Shown here piece by piece: positions 1 through 7,403 of a DNA stretch of 64,000 bases. The stretch's first letter is position 1. Each line of letters starts with the position of its first letter. The notes beneath the pieces are model-generated. The model searched no databases and was not told the origin of the DNA. It was given only the letters and a program-made list of their open reading frames with translations. Source of the stretch: Peristeroidobacter soli. Lineage in GTDB: Bacteria > Pseudomonadota > Gammaproteobacteria > Steroidobacterales > Steroidobacteraceae. The translations under genes were made by a program, and so were the position numbers. Location: assembly GCF_004138485.1 (NCBI RefSeq), contig NZ_RYEV01000003.1, forward strand, positions 868,001 to 932,000, given 5' to 3'.

Positions 1-564
1 GCGACGCATGCCACGGCTGAAGAGCTGCAAGGTGTCGCGAAGGCGGGCGCGGTGATCGGGTTGTGTCCCACCACCGAAGCAAACCTCGGCGACGGTATCT
101 TCCCGATGGAAACATTGCTGGCGGCGGGCGGGGCGTTCGCCATCGGCTCGGACAGTCACATTTCGTTGTCGCCCATCGAGGAGTTGCGCTGGCTCGAATA
201 TCAGGCGCGGCTGGCCCGTCGCCAGCGTGGCGTGCTCACCGACGGCACGCTGTCCGGTGGCTCGCTGTTGTGGCAGAAGGCATGCATGGCCGGTGCGCGT
301 GTTTCGGGCCGGCCGATCGGCGAGCTCGCGGCCGGCAGGCGGGCTGACGTTGTGGTGTTGGATATCAACTCGCCGTTGTTCGCGGCACGCAGCGACAGTT
401 CGATCATCGATACGTTTGTTTTCTCCGGCACCAGCGAATCGGTGCGGGACGTCATGGTGGGCGGACGCTGGCTGGTTCAGGACCGCCGCCATTTCGCCGA
501 GACGGCGGTATCCGCCGGCTACAGGCGCGCCCTGCAAAAGATGTTCAAGAAGGATCGAGTGTGA
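1..564 (+). CDS. hutF: Formimidoylglutamate deiminase, C-terminal part
   Basis: The reading frame is open from the first base, so only the last 187 residues are in the window. HutF hydrolyses N-formimino-L-glutamate to N-formyl-L-glutamate and ammonia in the five-step histidine degradation pathway. It is an amidohydrolase-fold cytoplasmic enzyme. The visible part carries the metal-site segment GSDSHISLSPIEELRWLEY, whose Asp is the usual late metal ligand, followed by the small C-terminal beta-sandwich (GRRADVVVLDINSPLF). The next gene, hutG, consumes its product and overlaps its stop codon by 4 bases, which supports the assignment over other amidohydrolases. Confidence 0.9.
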   Translation, partial: ATHATAEELQGVAKAGAVIGLCPTTEANLGDGIFPMETLLAAGGAFAIGSDSHISLSPIEELRWLEYQARLARRQRGVLTDGTLSGGSLLWQKACMAGARVSGRPIGELAAGRRADVVVLDINSPLFAARSDSSIIDTFVFSGTSESVRDVMVGGRWLVQDRRHFAETAVSAGYRRALQKMFKKDRV

Positions 565-1355
565 CCATGAATGTTTATGACTTTCACCAGGGCTCGGTGC
601 CGCTGCTGATCAGCATTCCGCATGCGGGCACCCATGTGCCGGAAGCGATCGCGCAACGCTTCACGCTGGCGGGCGGTCACCTGGCCGATACCGATTGGCA
701 CGTTCATCATCTTTATGACTTCGCGCGCGATCTGGGCGCGTCGATCCTGAAGGCGAACTACTCGCGCTACGTCGTGGACCTGAATCGCTCGCCGGATTCG
801 TCGTCGCTGTACGTCGGCAAGCCAACCTCGCCGGTGTGCCCGCTGCTGACGTTCAATGACGAGCCCATTTACGCGCCGGGTCGCGAGGTCACCGCAACCG
901 AAATCGATGCGCGGGTCGAGCAATACTGGCAGCCGTATCATCGGCGCCTGATCGAGGAGTTGCAGGTCATCCGTCAGCGCCATGGTCATGCGTTGCTTTG
1001 GGATGCGCATTCGATTGCGAGCGAAGTGCCCTCGTTGTTCATCGGTGTGTTGCCCGAATTCAACTTCGGCACGCGTGACGATGCGAGCTGTCCGCGCGCG
1101 GTCGCGGATCAGCTGCTCGATCTGGTGACAGCCGATGGCAAGTTCGGCGCCGTGCTGAACGGCCGCTTCAAGGGCGGTTACATCACGATGAAGTATGGTC
1201 GGCCGCAGGAAGGCGTGTATGCCGTGCAGCTGGAGCTGTCCCGACGCGTATACATGGATGAGGCTGCCGGTACCGGCTGGAATCCCGAGCGGGCGACATC
1301 AGCGCAGACCCTGATTTCCCAGCTGCTGACGCGCTTTCTGAAGGCGCGCGCCTAA
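561..1355 (+). CDS. hutG: N-formylglutamate deformylase (amidohydrolase)
   Basis: 264 residues. It hydrolyses N-formylglutamate to glutamate and formate, the last step of the HutF branch of histidine catabolism. Family motifs include SIPHAGTHVP near the N-terminus, DTDWHVHHLYDF, SRYVVDLNRSPD and LLWDAHSIAS, all typical of the zinc-dependent N-formylglutamate amidohydrolase fold. I chose the GTG at 561: it gives a GTGA overlap with the hutF stop and has AAGGAT about 7 bases upstream. The ATG at 567 is the alternative and removes two residues. The stop codon overlaps the convergent response-regulator stop at 1352-1355, leaving no intergenic terminator. Confidence 0.93.
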   Translation: MTMNVYDFHQGSVPLLISIPHAGTHVPEAIAQRFTLAGGHLADTDWHVHHLYDFARDLGASILKANYSRYVVDLNRSPDSSSLYVGKPTSPVCPLLTFNDEPIYAPGREVTATEIDARVEQYWQPYHRRLIEELQVIRQRHGHALLWDAHSIASEVPSLFIGVLPEFNFGTRDDASCPRAVADQLLDLVTADGKFGAVLNGRFKGGYITMKYGRPQEGVYAVQLELSRRVYMDEAAGTGWNPERATSAQTLISQLLTRFLKARA

Positions 1356-1735
1356 CAAGCGTTCGATTCGACGGCGATGGCCGAGGCCTGCACGGCCGCG
1401 ATGACCTCGGCGGGCAGGAAGGGCTTGCCGATGAAACCCAGCGGCCGCAGCCCGGCGACCTTTTTACGCACCTCGTCGTCGATGTTTGCACTGATGAACA
1501 AACATCGAATGCCGTGCTCTTCATACAACTGATGCGCGACGTCGATGCCGCTCTCGCCGTGCGCCAGCCGAAGATCCATGATGGCGATGTTGGGAGGCTG
1601 ACGCGCAGCCGCGGCCATCGCGCTGGGGCCGTCGTGCGCGACCTCGCTGACCCGGTGCCCCGCCTCTTCCACCAGGTCCTGCAGGTGAATGGCGATCAGC
1701 ACCTGATCTTCGACGATCAGGACTTCGAGTCCCAT
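1352..1735 (-). CDS. Single-domain response regulator (CheY-like)
   Basis: 127 residues made of one receiver domain. The acidic pocket is EDQ near residue 10, the phospho-acceptor is D54 in IMDLRLAHG, and the conserved lysine lies in FIGKPF near the end. There is no output domain, so it works as a phosphate carrier or by protein contact. It is the last gene of the minus-strand stressosome operon. Its ATG lies inside the 3' end of the preceding kinase gene (19-base overlap), so translation is probably coupled. An upstream in-frame extension through the neighbour's sequence is rejected because residues homologous to receiver domains begin at this ATG. I infer that it is a phosphorylation target of one of the two kinases encoded just upstream. 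Confidence 0.88.
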   Translation of the reverse strand: MGLEVLIVEDQVLIAIHLQDLVEEAGHRVSEVAHDGPSAMAAAARQPPNIAIMDLRLAHGESGIDVAHQLYEEHGIRCLFISANIDDEVRKKVAGLRPLGFIGKPFLPAEVIAAVQASAIAVESNAC

Positions 1736-2778
1736 GTCGCTGCGGGCTGCTGTGGGAGTGGGAATGTGATGTGAGCGGCGTAGCCGTCGGTGTGCTCGAC
1801 GCTGAGTTGTCCGCTCAGTTGCCGCACCAGCATGCTGATGAGGCGGGTTCCCAATCCGGTGGAGGGCTTCGCGGCGCTGGCCGGGTCGCCGGCGACCAGG
1901 CCCGGGCCGTTGTCGGCGATGGTGAGTCGTGCCTGGCCGGGCTCGATCCGGCGCAGACTGACCTTGATGATGGCGGAGCGGTCGTTCGGTCGACCATGCT
2001 TCAAGGCGTTCATCACCAGCTCGTTGACGATCAGCGCCAGCGAGACCCCGTGCTCGGTCGGCAGTCGCATCGGCTCGATGGCGGGGCGCAGATCGGCATG
2101 TCGTTCGTCGCCGATGCCGGCGCGTGCCAGCTCGGCGCACAGGCCGCTGAGATAAGTCTGCATGTCGATGGTGAGCGGATCGGTGTCCTGATACAGGCGC
2201 TCGTGAATCGACGCAATGGCGGTGACGCGGGCGATGGCCTTGGCGAACAGTTCCTTCGCGCCGGCCTCGCGGAATTCGCCGCCTTGCAGGCTGAGCATGC
2301 TGAGCACCAGCTGCAGGCTGTTCTTCACGCGATGATTCACTTCACGCAGCAGCAGCTCACGTTCCGCGAGCGAACGGCGCAACTCGGCTTCGACTCGATG
2401 TAGACGCAGCAGCGCGCGAGCGACCGCTTCGAGTTCTTCGGGCTCCATCGGCTCGACCAGGAAACTGTCCGCGCCGGCCGAGAGTGAATTGACTCGATCG
2501 AGCACGGCGATGTTGGTGGCCGAGACCTGCAGTACCATGATGCCCGCGGTGTCCGGATCGGATTTCAGCTGTCGGCAAACATCGATGCCGCTCATGTCGG
2601 GCAGGTTCACATCCAGCACTACCAGCTGCGGCGAGGCGCTGCGCGCCAGTCGCAAGGCTTCCTTGCCGGTGCCGGCTTCGAGCACTTGAAAACCGGCGCG
2701 GTTGAGAATGCGCGTGGTCGCGTACCGGCCCGGCTCGTTGTCGTCGACGTTGAGGATGATCTCAGGCTTGGCTGGCAT
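1717..2778 (-). CDS. Receiver domain / HWE-HisKA_2 family histidine kinase
   Basis: 353 residues. Residues 1-120 form a receiver domain with D56 in VVLDVNLPDMSG. Residues 130-350 are a HisKA_2/HWE-type kinase: the phospho-acceptor is H149 in REVNHRVKNSLQ, the N-box is NELVMNALKHG, and later come DNGPGL and GLGTRL. In the receiver the usual Lys-Pro after beta strand 5 is replaced (SFLVEPMEPEEL), which may change how phosphorylation is sensed. The start at 2778 has GGGAGAAG upstream, and the gene overlaps the previous kinase by 17 bases. No membrane segment is present. It probably receives phosphate from the hybrid kinase and passes it on, as one of the stressosome output proteins; this is inference from gene order. 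Confidence 0.88.
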   Translation of the reverse strand: MPAKPEIILNVDDNEPGRYATTRILNRAGFQVLEAGTGKEALRLARSASPQLVVLDVNLPDMSGIDVCRQLKSDPDTAGIMVLQVSATNIAVLDRVNSLSAGADSFLVEPMEPEELEAVARALLRLHRVEAELRRSLAERELLLREVNHRVKNSLQLVLSMLSLQGGEFREAGAKELFAKAIARVTAIASIHERLYQDTDPLTIDMQTYLSGLCAELARAGIGDERHADLRPAIEPMRLPTEHGVSLALIVNELVMNALKHGRPNDRSAIIKVSLRRIEPGQARLTIADNGPGLVAGDPASAAKPSTGLGTRLISMLVRQLSGQLSVEHTDGYAAHITFPLPQQPAATWDSKS

Positions 2779-4555
2779 GATGAACTTCTCCCGGGCTGCT
2801 GGCGCGCCGGATCGCGGCCGCGACGGACTCGCGTGACAACTCGCTCTTCAACAACAGGCCGCTGGCGGCGGCGGCCTGTTCCTCGCCGATGTCGTCGGGT
2901 CGCTGCGAGGTGAACAGAATGACCGGAATGGGCCGGGTCTCCTCGATGGCCTTGAGCATCTTCAACACTTCCAGGCCGTGCACGTCGGGCATGGCCAGAT
3001 CGAGGAAGATCAAGTCGGGGCGCGACTGGCGCGCGAGACGCAGCCCGTCGTAGCCGCCGTTCGCTTCGACCACTTCGAAGCTGCTGCTCGGCAGGAACTG
3101 GCGGAGCGCATAGCGCTCGATCTCGCTGTCATCGACGATCAATACCCGCTGCGCACTGCGTGTCACGGGCAGCTCGGGCGTTCCGATCGGTGTCGTTGCT
3201 GCCAGTCGTACTGGAATTGCCAGCGAGAACACCGAGCCTTTGCCCAGCTCGCTGGCAATGTCGATGCTGCCGCCGAGCAGACCCGCCAGCTTTTGCGACA
3301 GGGGCAGACCGAGGCCGGTGCCCTTGACGCTTTTCTGCAGCGGATTCTCGACCTGCGTGAATTCGTCGAAGATATGCCGATGATGGGTCGCGGCGATGCC
3401 GATACCGGTGTCAGCAACAGAGAACACGATCATGTCGGTGTCGGCTGCCAGTCTCGCCGTGACGCGCACCGAGCCGATCTCGGTGAACTTCAGCGCATTG
3501 GAAATGAGATTGCGCAGGATCTGCGAGACCTTGCCCTGATCGGTGTGCAGCTCGGGCAGCGCGCCGATCTCCTCGAAGCTGAGCGAGACCGTGTCCTTGA
3601 TGCTGAGCGGCTTGAACATGCCACGCAGCGCGCCGAACAGATCGGTGACGTTGAACGACTCGACGCGCAGCTGCAATTTGCCGGACTCGACTTTGCGCAG
3701 GTCGAGCAGATCGTCGACCATGGTCGAGAGTTGTTCGGCGGCCTGACGGATGTAGGTGACTTGTTTCTCCTGCTCGGCGCTCAGCTCGCCGTCGAGCCGA
3801 TGCAACAGGATTCTGGACAGCGCCAGGATGGAATTCACCGGCGTGCGGAATTCATGACTGACCGCCGACAGGAAGCGCGTCTTGGTTTCGTCGGCGAGAC
3901 GCAGGTGCGCGGCGCGCTCTTCCAGCTCGGCATACAGCGCCATCACGCCCCGATTCGTGTCCTCGAGCTCCGCGTTGAGCCGCGCCAGTTCTTCCTTGCG
4001 CAGACGCAGTTCTTCCAGGCTGCGCAGCAGCTCGCGATTCTGCTGTTGCATCTCGGCGGTAGGATCGGCCGCGCCATAGGCGGACAGCTGATCCGCGATG
4101 GTCGCGACGCGCGTCGGCGTGAAGCTTTCGATCCGGCGCGGCAGAAACTTGCCGAGGGTAATGGTCGTGCCCCGGCCCTTGCCGGAATAAACGTCGAACG
4201 TATCCATCAAACGACGCGCGGCGACCAGGCCCAGCTTCAATTCGCCACTGCCCGAATCGGTGATCGCATCGTCCAGGTTGGCGATGCCCGGACCGTGATC
4301 GCTGATGATGACCTGTAGCAACGGAGTGGCCGGCATGCTGGCGCCATGCGGCGGAGCTTCGGTCACCATGAACTCGATGGTGCCGCCGCCGGCGTGGCGC
4401 ATGGCGTTGCGCGCCAGCTCGGACACGGCCGTCGCGATGCGCACCTGATCCTGGGAATCGAAACCGAGCAGGGCACTGACCTGCCGCGCGCGCTGCCGGG
4501 CTGCGACGATGTCGCGGTCTTGCGCGAGATCCAGACGTAGCAAAGAGCGGTTCAT
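2762..4555 (-). CDS. RsbT-like ATPase / histidine kinase / receiver hybrid
   Basis: 597 residues with an unusual order. Residues 1-140 are an RsbT-type GHKL domain (SELARNAMRHAGGG, SDHGPGI, LKLGLVAARRL). A coiled coil follows at about 165-220. Then comes a HisKA dimerisation domain with H234 in SAVSHEFRTPVNSI, a HATPase domain (NLISNALKFT, DTGIGI, GTGLGLPLSQ), and a C-terminal receiver (RVLIVDDSEIER, FLDLAMPDVHG). The ATG at 4555 overlaps the upstream stop as ATGA; the frame is open further upstream but that stretch is the neighbour's coding sequence. RsbT-like input fused to a His-Asp relay suggests it links stressosome switching to a two-component output. The N-terminal domain resembles serine kinases or anti-sigma factors; whether it is catalytic is unknown. 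Confidence 0.87.
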   Translation of the reverse strand: MNRSLLRLDLAQDRDIVAARQRARQVSALLGFDSQDQVRIATAVSELARNAMRHAGGGTIEFMVTEAPPHGASMPATPLLQVIISDHGPGIANLDDAITDSGSGELKLGLVAARRLMDTFDVYSGKGRGTTITLGKFLPRRIESFTPTRVATIADQLSAYGAADPTAEMQQQNRELLRSLEELRLRKEELARLNAELEDTNRGVMALYAELEERAAHLRLADETKTRFLSAVSHEFRTPVNSILALSRILLHRLDGELSAEQEKQVTYIRQAAEQLSTMVDDLLDLRKVESGKLQLRVESFNVTDLFGALRGMFKPLSIKDTVSLSFEEIGALPELHTDQGKVSQILRNLISNALKFTEIGSVRVTARLAADTDMIVFSVADTGIGIAATHHRHIFDEFTQVENPLQKSVKGTGLGLPLSQKLAGLLGGSIDIASELGKGSVFSLAIPVRLAATTPIGTPELPVTRSAQRVLIVDDSEIERYALRQFLPSSSFEVVEANGGYDGLRLARQSRPDLIFLDLAMPDVHGLEVLKMLKAIEETRPIPVILFTSQRPDDIGEEQAAAASGLLLKSELSRESVAAAIRRASSPGEVHHASQA

Positions 4556-5547
4556 GGGGGTGTGCGTCGAATGACAACAATCAGGGAATCGTCGCGACCG
4601 CGCCGGCAGTCCCGATATAACACGCCGGCGATCAATGCCGCGTGATGTTGTATCAGTCCCGGATAGCGGTCGGCTTGCCAGTTCGCGGTGAGGCCGTCGG
4701 AATGCAGTACCAGCACGGTGTCGGGCTGGCACGAGTATGTCAGTTCGCGGGGGCGGGAGATCACGTGACCGACGATGCCGTTGTCGGTGGCGATGCGCTT
4801 GGTCTCGGTGCCGTTGATCATCGCGGCCGCGACGTTACCGACGCCGAGGCTGGTGATCCGGCCCGCATCCCAATCGACTTCCAGCAATGTGACCGCGGCA
4901 CCCCGGGTCGGGCGAAGACCGTCGTGCAGACTCTGCATGAGGCGCGACACAGGTCGATGTTTCTCCGCCTCGAAGATACGACACGCCTCGGTGGCGGCCT
5001 GTTCCGCGCCGAGGCCATGACCGAGGCCATCGATGCCGGCGACCAGGACTCCTTCGACGCGCTCGTGATGACACCAGCAATCGCCGCACGCGACCTCGCC
5101 CGGTTTCGGTACCACCAGCGCACCGATCTGCGTGGGGCTGGGCGGCGGTTCGCGTGAGTCGGGCCACAGCTGAGCCAGCACGGCGGTGCCTCGCCCGAGA
5201 CGGGAATAAATCTCGAAGCGTTGTGACAGGCGTTCCATCGCGCCCAGGCCGGTGCCGGGACTGCCGCTGGTGGAATAACCGTCGCGCAGGCATCTGGAAA
5301 CATCTTCCATGCCGGGGCCCTTGTCGAGGCCGAGCAGCTCCAGTCCGATGCGGTTGTCACGCGAGATCTTCTGCGCGATCAGCTCGCCGCCGCCGCCATG
5401 CTTCACCAGATTGGTGCCGATCTCGGTGGCGACCAGCGCGGCTCGGCCGGCATCCTCCACATCGAAACCCAAGCTGGCGGCAAGTGTGCCGATGCCGCGT
5501 CGGGCGGACGCGACGGCACTCGGATCGCCGATCGAAAACTGTTGCAT
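4552..5547 (-). CDS. RsbT-like ATPase fused to RsbX/SpoIIE-type phosphatase
   Basis: 331 residues. Residues 1-130 are a GHKL ATPase domain of RsbT type (TEIGTNLVKHGGGG, DKGPGMED, GSPGTGLGAMERL). Residues 140-331 are a PP2C-like domain resembling RsbX/SpoIIE: D173 in GIDGLGHG and the late acidic pair in VLHSDGLTANW are the metal-binding positions. In Bacillus, RsbX dephosphorylates RsbS and RsbR to reset the stressosome, so this protein is likely the feedback phosphatase. The start codon directly follows the rsbT stop (TAAATG), with GGAA within the rsbT end as ribosome site. The fusion of a kinase-fold domain to the phosphatase is the notable feature. Confidence 0.87.
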   Translation of the reverse strand: MQQFSIGDPSAVASARRGIGTLAASLGFDVEDAGRAALVATEIGTNLVKHGGGGELIAQKISRDNRIGLELLGLDKGPGMEDVSRCLRDGYSTSGSPGTGLGAMERLSQRFEIYSRLGRGTAVLAQLWPDSREPPPSPTQIGALVVPKPGEVACGDCWCHHERVEGVLVAGIDGLGHGLGAEQAATEACRIFEAEKHRPVSRLMQSLHDGLRPTRGAAVTLLEVDWDAGRITSLGVGNVAAAMINGTETKRIATDNGIVGHVISRPRELTYSCQPDTVLVLHSDGLTANWQADRYPGLIQHHAALIAGVLYRDCRRGRDDSLIVVIRRTPP

Positions 5548-5952
5548 TTATTTCCAACGAGTAATGGTCACGCGAGTGCCTACGCCGGGCTGCGACCAGA
5601 TATCGAATTCGTGGGAAAGCTTCCGTGCTCCATTCAGTCCCAGACCCAGGCCGTTGCCAGTGGTGTAACCGTCGGTCAAGGCCAGATCGAGGTTGGTGAT
5701 CCCCGGACCTCGGTCCTCGAAAGTGAGGCGCACTCCCGCGCGCTTCGGGCCCTGGTTCAGGCGCTCGATGCGGCATTCGCCGCCGCCGCCGTAAGTCAGC
5801 GTATTGCGCGCCAGTTCGCTCGCGGCAGTGATGACTTTGGTTTGATCGACCAGGCTGAAGCCGAGATCCATGGCGAGAGTGCGCACGGCTTGACGGACCT
5901 TGACCACGTCTTCGCCGGAACGCACGGGCAACGTGGTTGGTTCAATCGACAT
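5548..5952 (-). CDS. rsbT: Stressosome serine/threonine kinase RsbT
   Basis: 134 residues, the normal size for RsbT. It is a single GHKL-fold kinase with N-box SELARNTLTYGGGG (around 45-58), G1 box EDRGPGI (79-85) and G2 box TGNGLGLGLNGARKL (98-112). In characterised stressosomes RsbT sits on the RsbR/RsbS shell, phosphorylates both on stress, and is then released to activate a partner. The ATG at 5952 gives an 11-base overlap with rsbS; an ATG four codons upstream (5964) is possible. The natural Bacillus partner RsbU is not encoded in the window, so a downstream kinase or phosphatase fusion is the likely client. Confidence 0.93.
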   Translation of the reverse strand: MSIEPTTLPVRSGEDVVKVRQAVRTLAMDLGFSLVDQTKVITAASELARNTLTYGGGGECRIERLNQGPKRAGVRLTFEDRGPGITNLDLALTDGYTTGNGLGLGLNGARKLSHEFDIWSQPGVGTRVTITRWK

Positions 5953-6325
5953 GGCTGCTTTCATCGCTCCGGTCGAGCACGTTGCGCAGCAAGGCCAGGC
6001 CGGCATCGACGTTCAGAGCGGTGCGGATGCCGGGCAGCGACAATCCGAGCTCGACCAGCGTGATGGCCACCGCGGGCTGCATGCCCACGACGACCGTCTG
6101 CGCATCCAAGATGCGGGACATCCCGGCGATGTTGCCCAGCATGCGGCCGATGAACGAGTCGACCATTTCCAATGCGGAAATGTCGATGAGCACGCCGCGC
6201 GCCTTGGTGGCGACGATCTTGTTGGTGAGATCGTCCTGCAAGGTCATCGCCAGCTCATCGTGCATGTCGACCTGGACGGTGACCAGCAGGCAATCGCCCA
6301 GACGCAGAATCGGGACGCGATCCAC
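5942..6325 (-). CDS. rsbS: Stressosome scaffold protein RsbS
   Basis: 127 residues forming one STAS domain. S57 in EMVDSFIGR matches the position of the serine phosphorylated by RsbT in Bacillus RsbS. The flanking LIDISALEMVDSF and VVVGMQPAVAITLVELGL are strongly family-like. RsbS co-assembles with RsbR into the icosahedral stressosome and retains RsbT until phosphorylated. Translation starts at a GTG (6325), with GAGGA in the last codons of rsbR as ribosome site, and only 4 bases separate the two genes, so the two scaffold subunits should be made in a coupled way. Confidence 0.94.
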   Translation of the reverse strand: MDRVPILRLGDCLLVTVQVDMHDELAMTLQDDLTNKIVATKARGVLIDISALEMVDSFIGRMLGNIAGMSRILDAQTVVVGMQPAVAITLVELGLSLPGIRTALNVDAGLALLRNVLDRSDESSHVD

Positions 6326-6329
6326 GGCG

Positions 6330-7199
6330 TTATCCTCGCGCAGCGGACGATGAAATGACGCTCAGACCGCGACGTTTCAACGCCAGGGCGAAGGCGTCGG
6401 ACAGGCTGGCCTTGGTCGCGACCGCCGAGAGGTCGATGCCGAGGTGCACGATGGTCTGGGCGATCTGAGGACGGATGCCGCTGATGATGCAGTCCGCGCC
6501 CATCAGCTGCGCGGCCGACACGGTCTTGAGCAAGTGTTGAGCGACCAGCGTATCGACGGTCGGCACGCCGGTGATGTCGATGACCGCGATGCTCGAACCG
6601 GTGGCGACCAGTCGTTCCAGCAGGGTTTCCATCACGACCTGGGTGCGCTCGCTGTCCAGCGTGCCGATCAGCGGCAAGGCCAGGATGCCGGGCCACAGCT
6701 CGACCACCGGAGTGGACAGCTCGATCAGCTCCTCCTGTTGACGAGCGATCACCGATTCACGCGCCTGTTGATACACCTCGGTGGTGTACAGACCCATGGA
6801 GTCGAGCAGCAGGGTCGTTTCCCACGAGGCGTCGGCCAGCACCTCCGGCTCATCGAGCAGGTTGGCACGCAGGCGGGCGAAGATGGGCTGCTTCAGCGAG
6901 AACACGAACGTCGCCACCTGCGACGGTGAGAAACCCTGGGTGGCACGGCTGCGGGACAGCTCGGCGAGGAAATCGCGAATGTCGGCCCACTGCGCGCTGC
7001 GGGTGTCGAACTGCACGCCTTTCTGGATGTTGTTCACCAGCAGGGTCAGGAAGCGTTGCGATTCGTCGCGCAACTGCGATTCCTGTAAACGGCCGGCGCG
7101 CCACGTGCCCGCTTCCAATTGTAGTTTGACCCACTCGGTGAGAATTTCTTGTTGATACTGCTCGACCATGGCCGGCAGTCGACTTGCCAGTCGGTTCAT
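6330..7199 (-). CDS. rsbR: Stressosome sensor-scaffold protein RsbR
   Basis: 289 residues. Residues 1-150 are an all-helical sensor domain of the kind in Gram-negative RsbR proteins (MVEQYQQEILTEWVKLQ, then SPSQVATFVFSLKQPIF). A linker helix follows to about 165, and the STAS domain runs from about 167 to 280. The STAS core IAVIDITGVPTVDTLVAQH and ISGIRPQIAQTIVHLGIDL holds T217 and T249, which appear to match the two threonines phosphorylated by RsbT in Bacillus RsbRA. No heme or flavin motif is evident in the N-domain, so the sensed signal is unknown. The ATG at 7199 has AGGAG at good spacing. It is the first gene of the stressosome operon. Confidence 0.92.
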   Translation of the reverse strand: MNRLASRLPAMVEQYQQEILTEWVKLQLEAGTWRAGRLQESQLRDESQRFLTLLVNNIQKGVQFDTRSAQWADIRDFLAELSRSRATQGFSPSQVATFVFSLKQPIFARLRANLLDEPEVLADASWETTLLLDSMGLYTTEVYQQARESVIARQQEELIELSTPVVELWPGILALPLIGTLDSERTQVVMETLLERLVATGSSIAVIDITGVPTVDTLVAQHLLKTVSAAQLMGADCIISGIRPQIAQTIVHLGIDLSAVATKASLSDAFALALKRRGLSVISSSAARG

Positions 7200-7335
7200 C
7201 CGCGACTCCTGTTGGTGGCCTTCGGCGAAGACCAGGAACGTTAGGGGCTGTGAGGAATGGCTCGCTCAGGGAGCCTTTGAAGTGCAATCTCGAGGACGCA
7301 GGGGCGCCCCCCCGCTACCGACGCCCTGACGGTCC

Positions 7336-7363
7336 GTTACGCGCGACGGCGCAGGACGGTTCC
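7336..7363 (-). promoter_or_regulatory. Candidate ECF-type promoter upstream of rsbR
   Basis: On the minus strand, GGAACC (7363-7358) is followed after 16 bases by CGTAAC (7341-7336). This is the pattern of many extracytoplasmic-function sigma promoters (GGAAC, 16-17 bases, CGT). It would leave a leader of about 130 bases before the rsbR ATG. It sits in the 204-base gap between the GGDEF/EAL gene and rsbR, the only gap large enough for a dedicated stressosome promoter. It was found by eye only and such short motifs occur by chance. Confidence 0.33.
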
Positions 7364-7403
7364 CAGTTCTTTGAAATTTTTTCTAGAGCGCCCGGGCGGA
7401 CGC

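Noticed and set aside
2978-4318. Long plus-strand open frame (446 codons) opposite the RsbT-like hybrid kinase
   Set aside because: It is antisense to a gene with complete kinase motifs and has composition typical of a shadow frame in GC-rich DNA (rich in Arg, Ala, Gln, Asp; no domain).
5548-7199. A sigma-B/RsbV/RsbW partner switch expected beside RsbRST
   Set aside because: Neighbouring genes on both sides were read through and none encodes a sigma factor, RsbV or RsbU; the operon ends in kinases and receivers.
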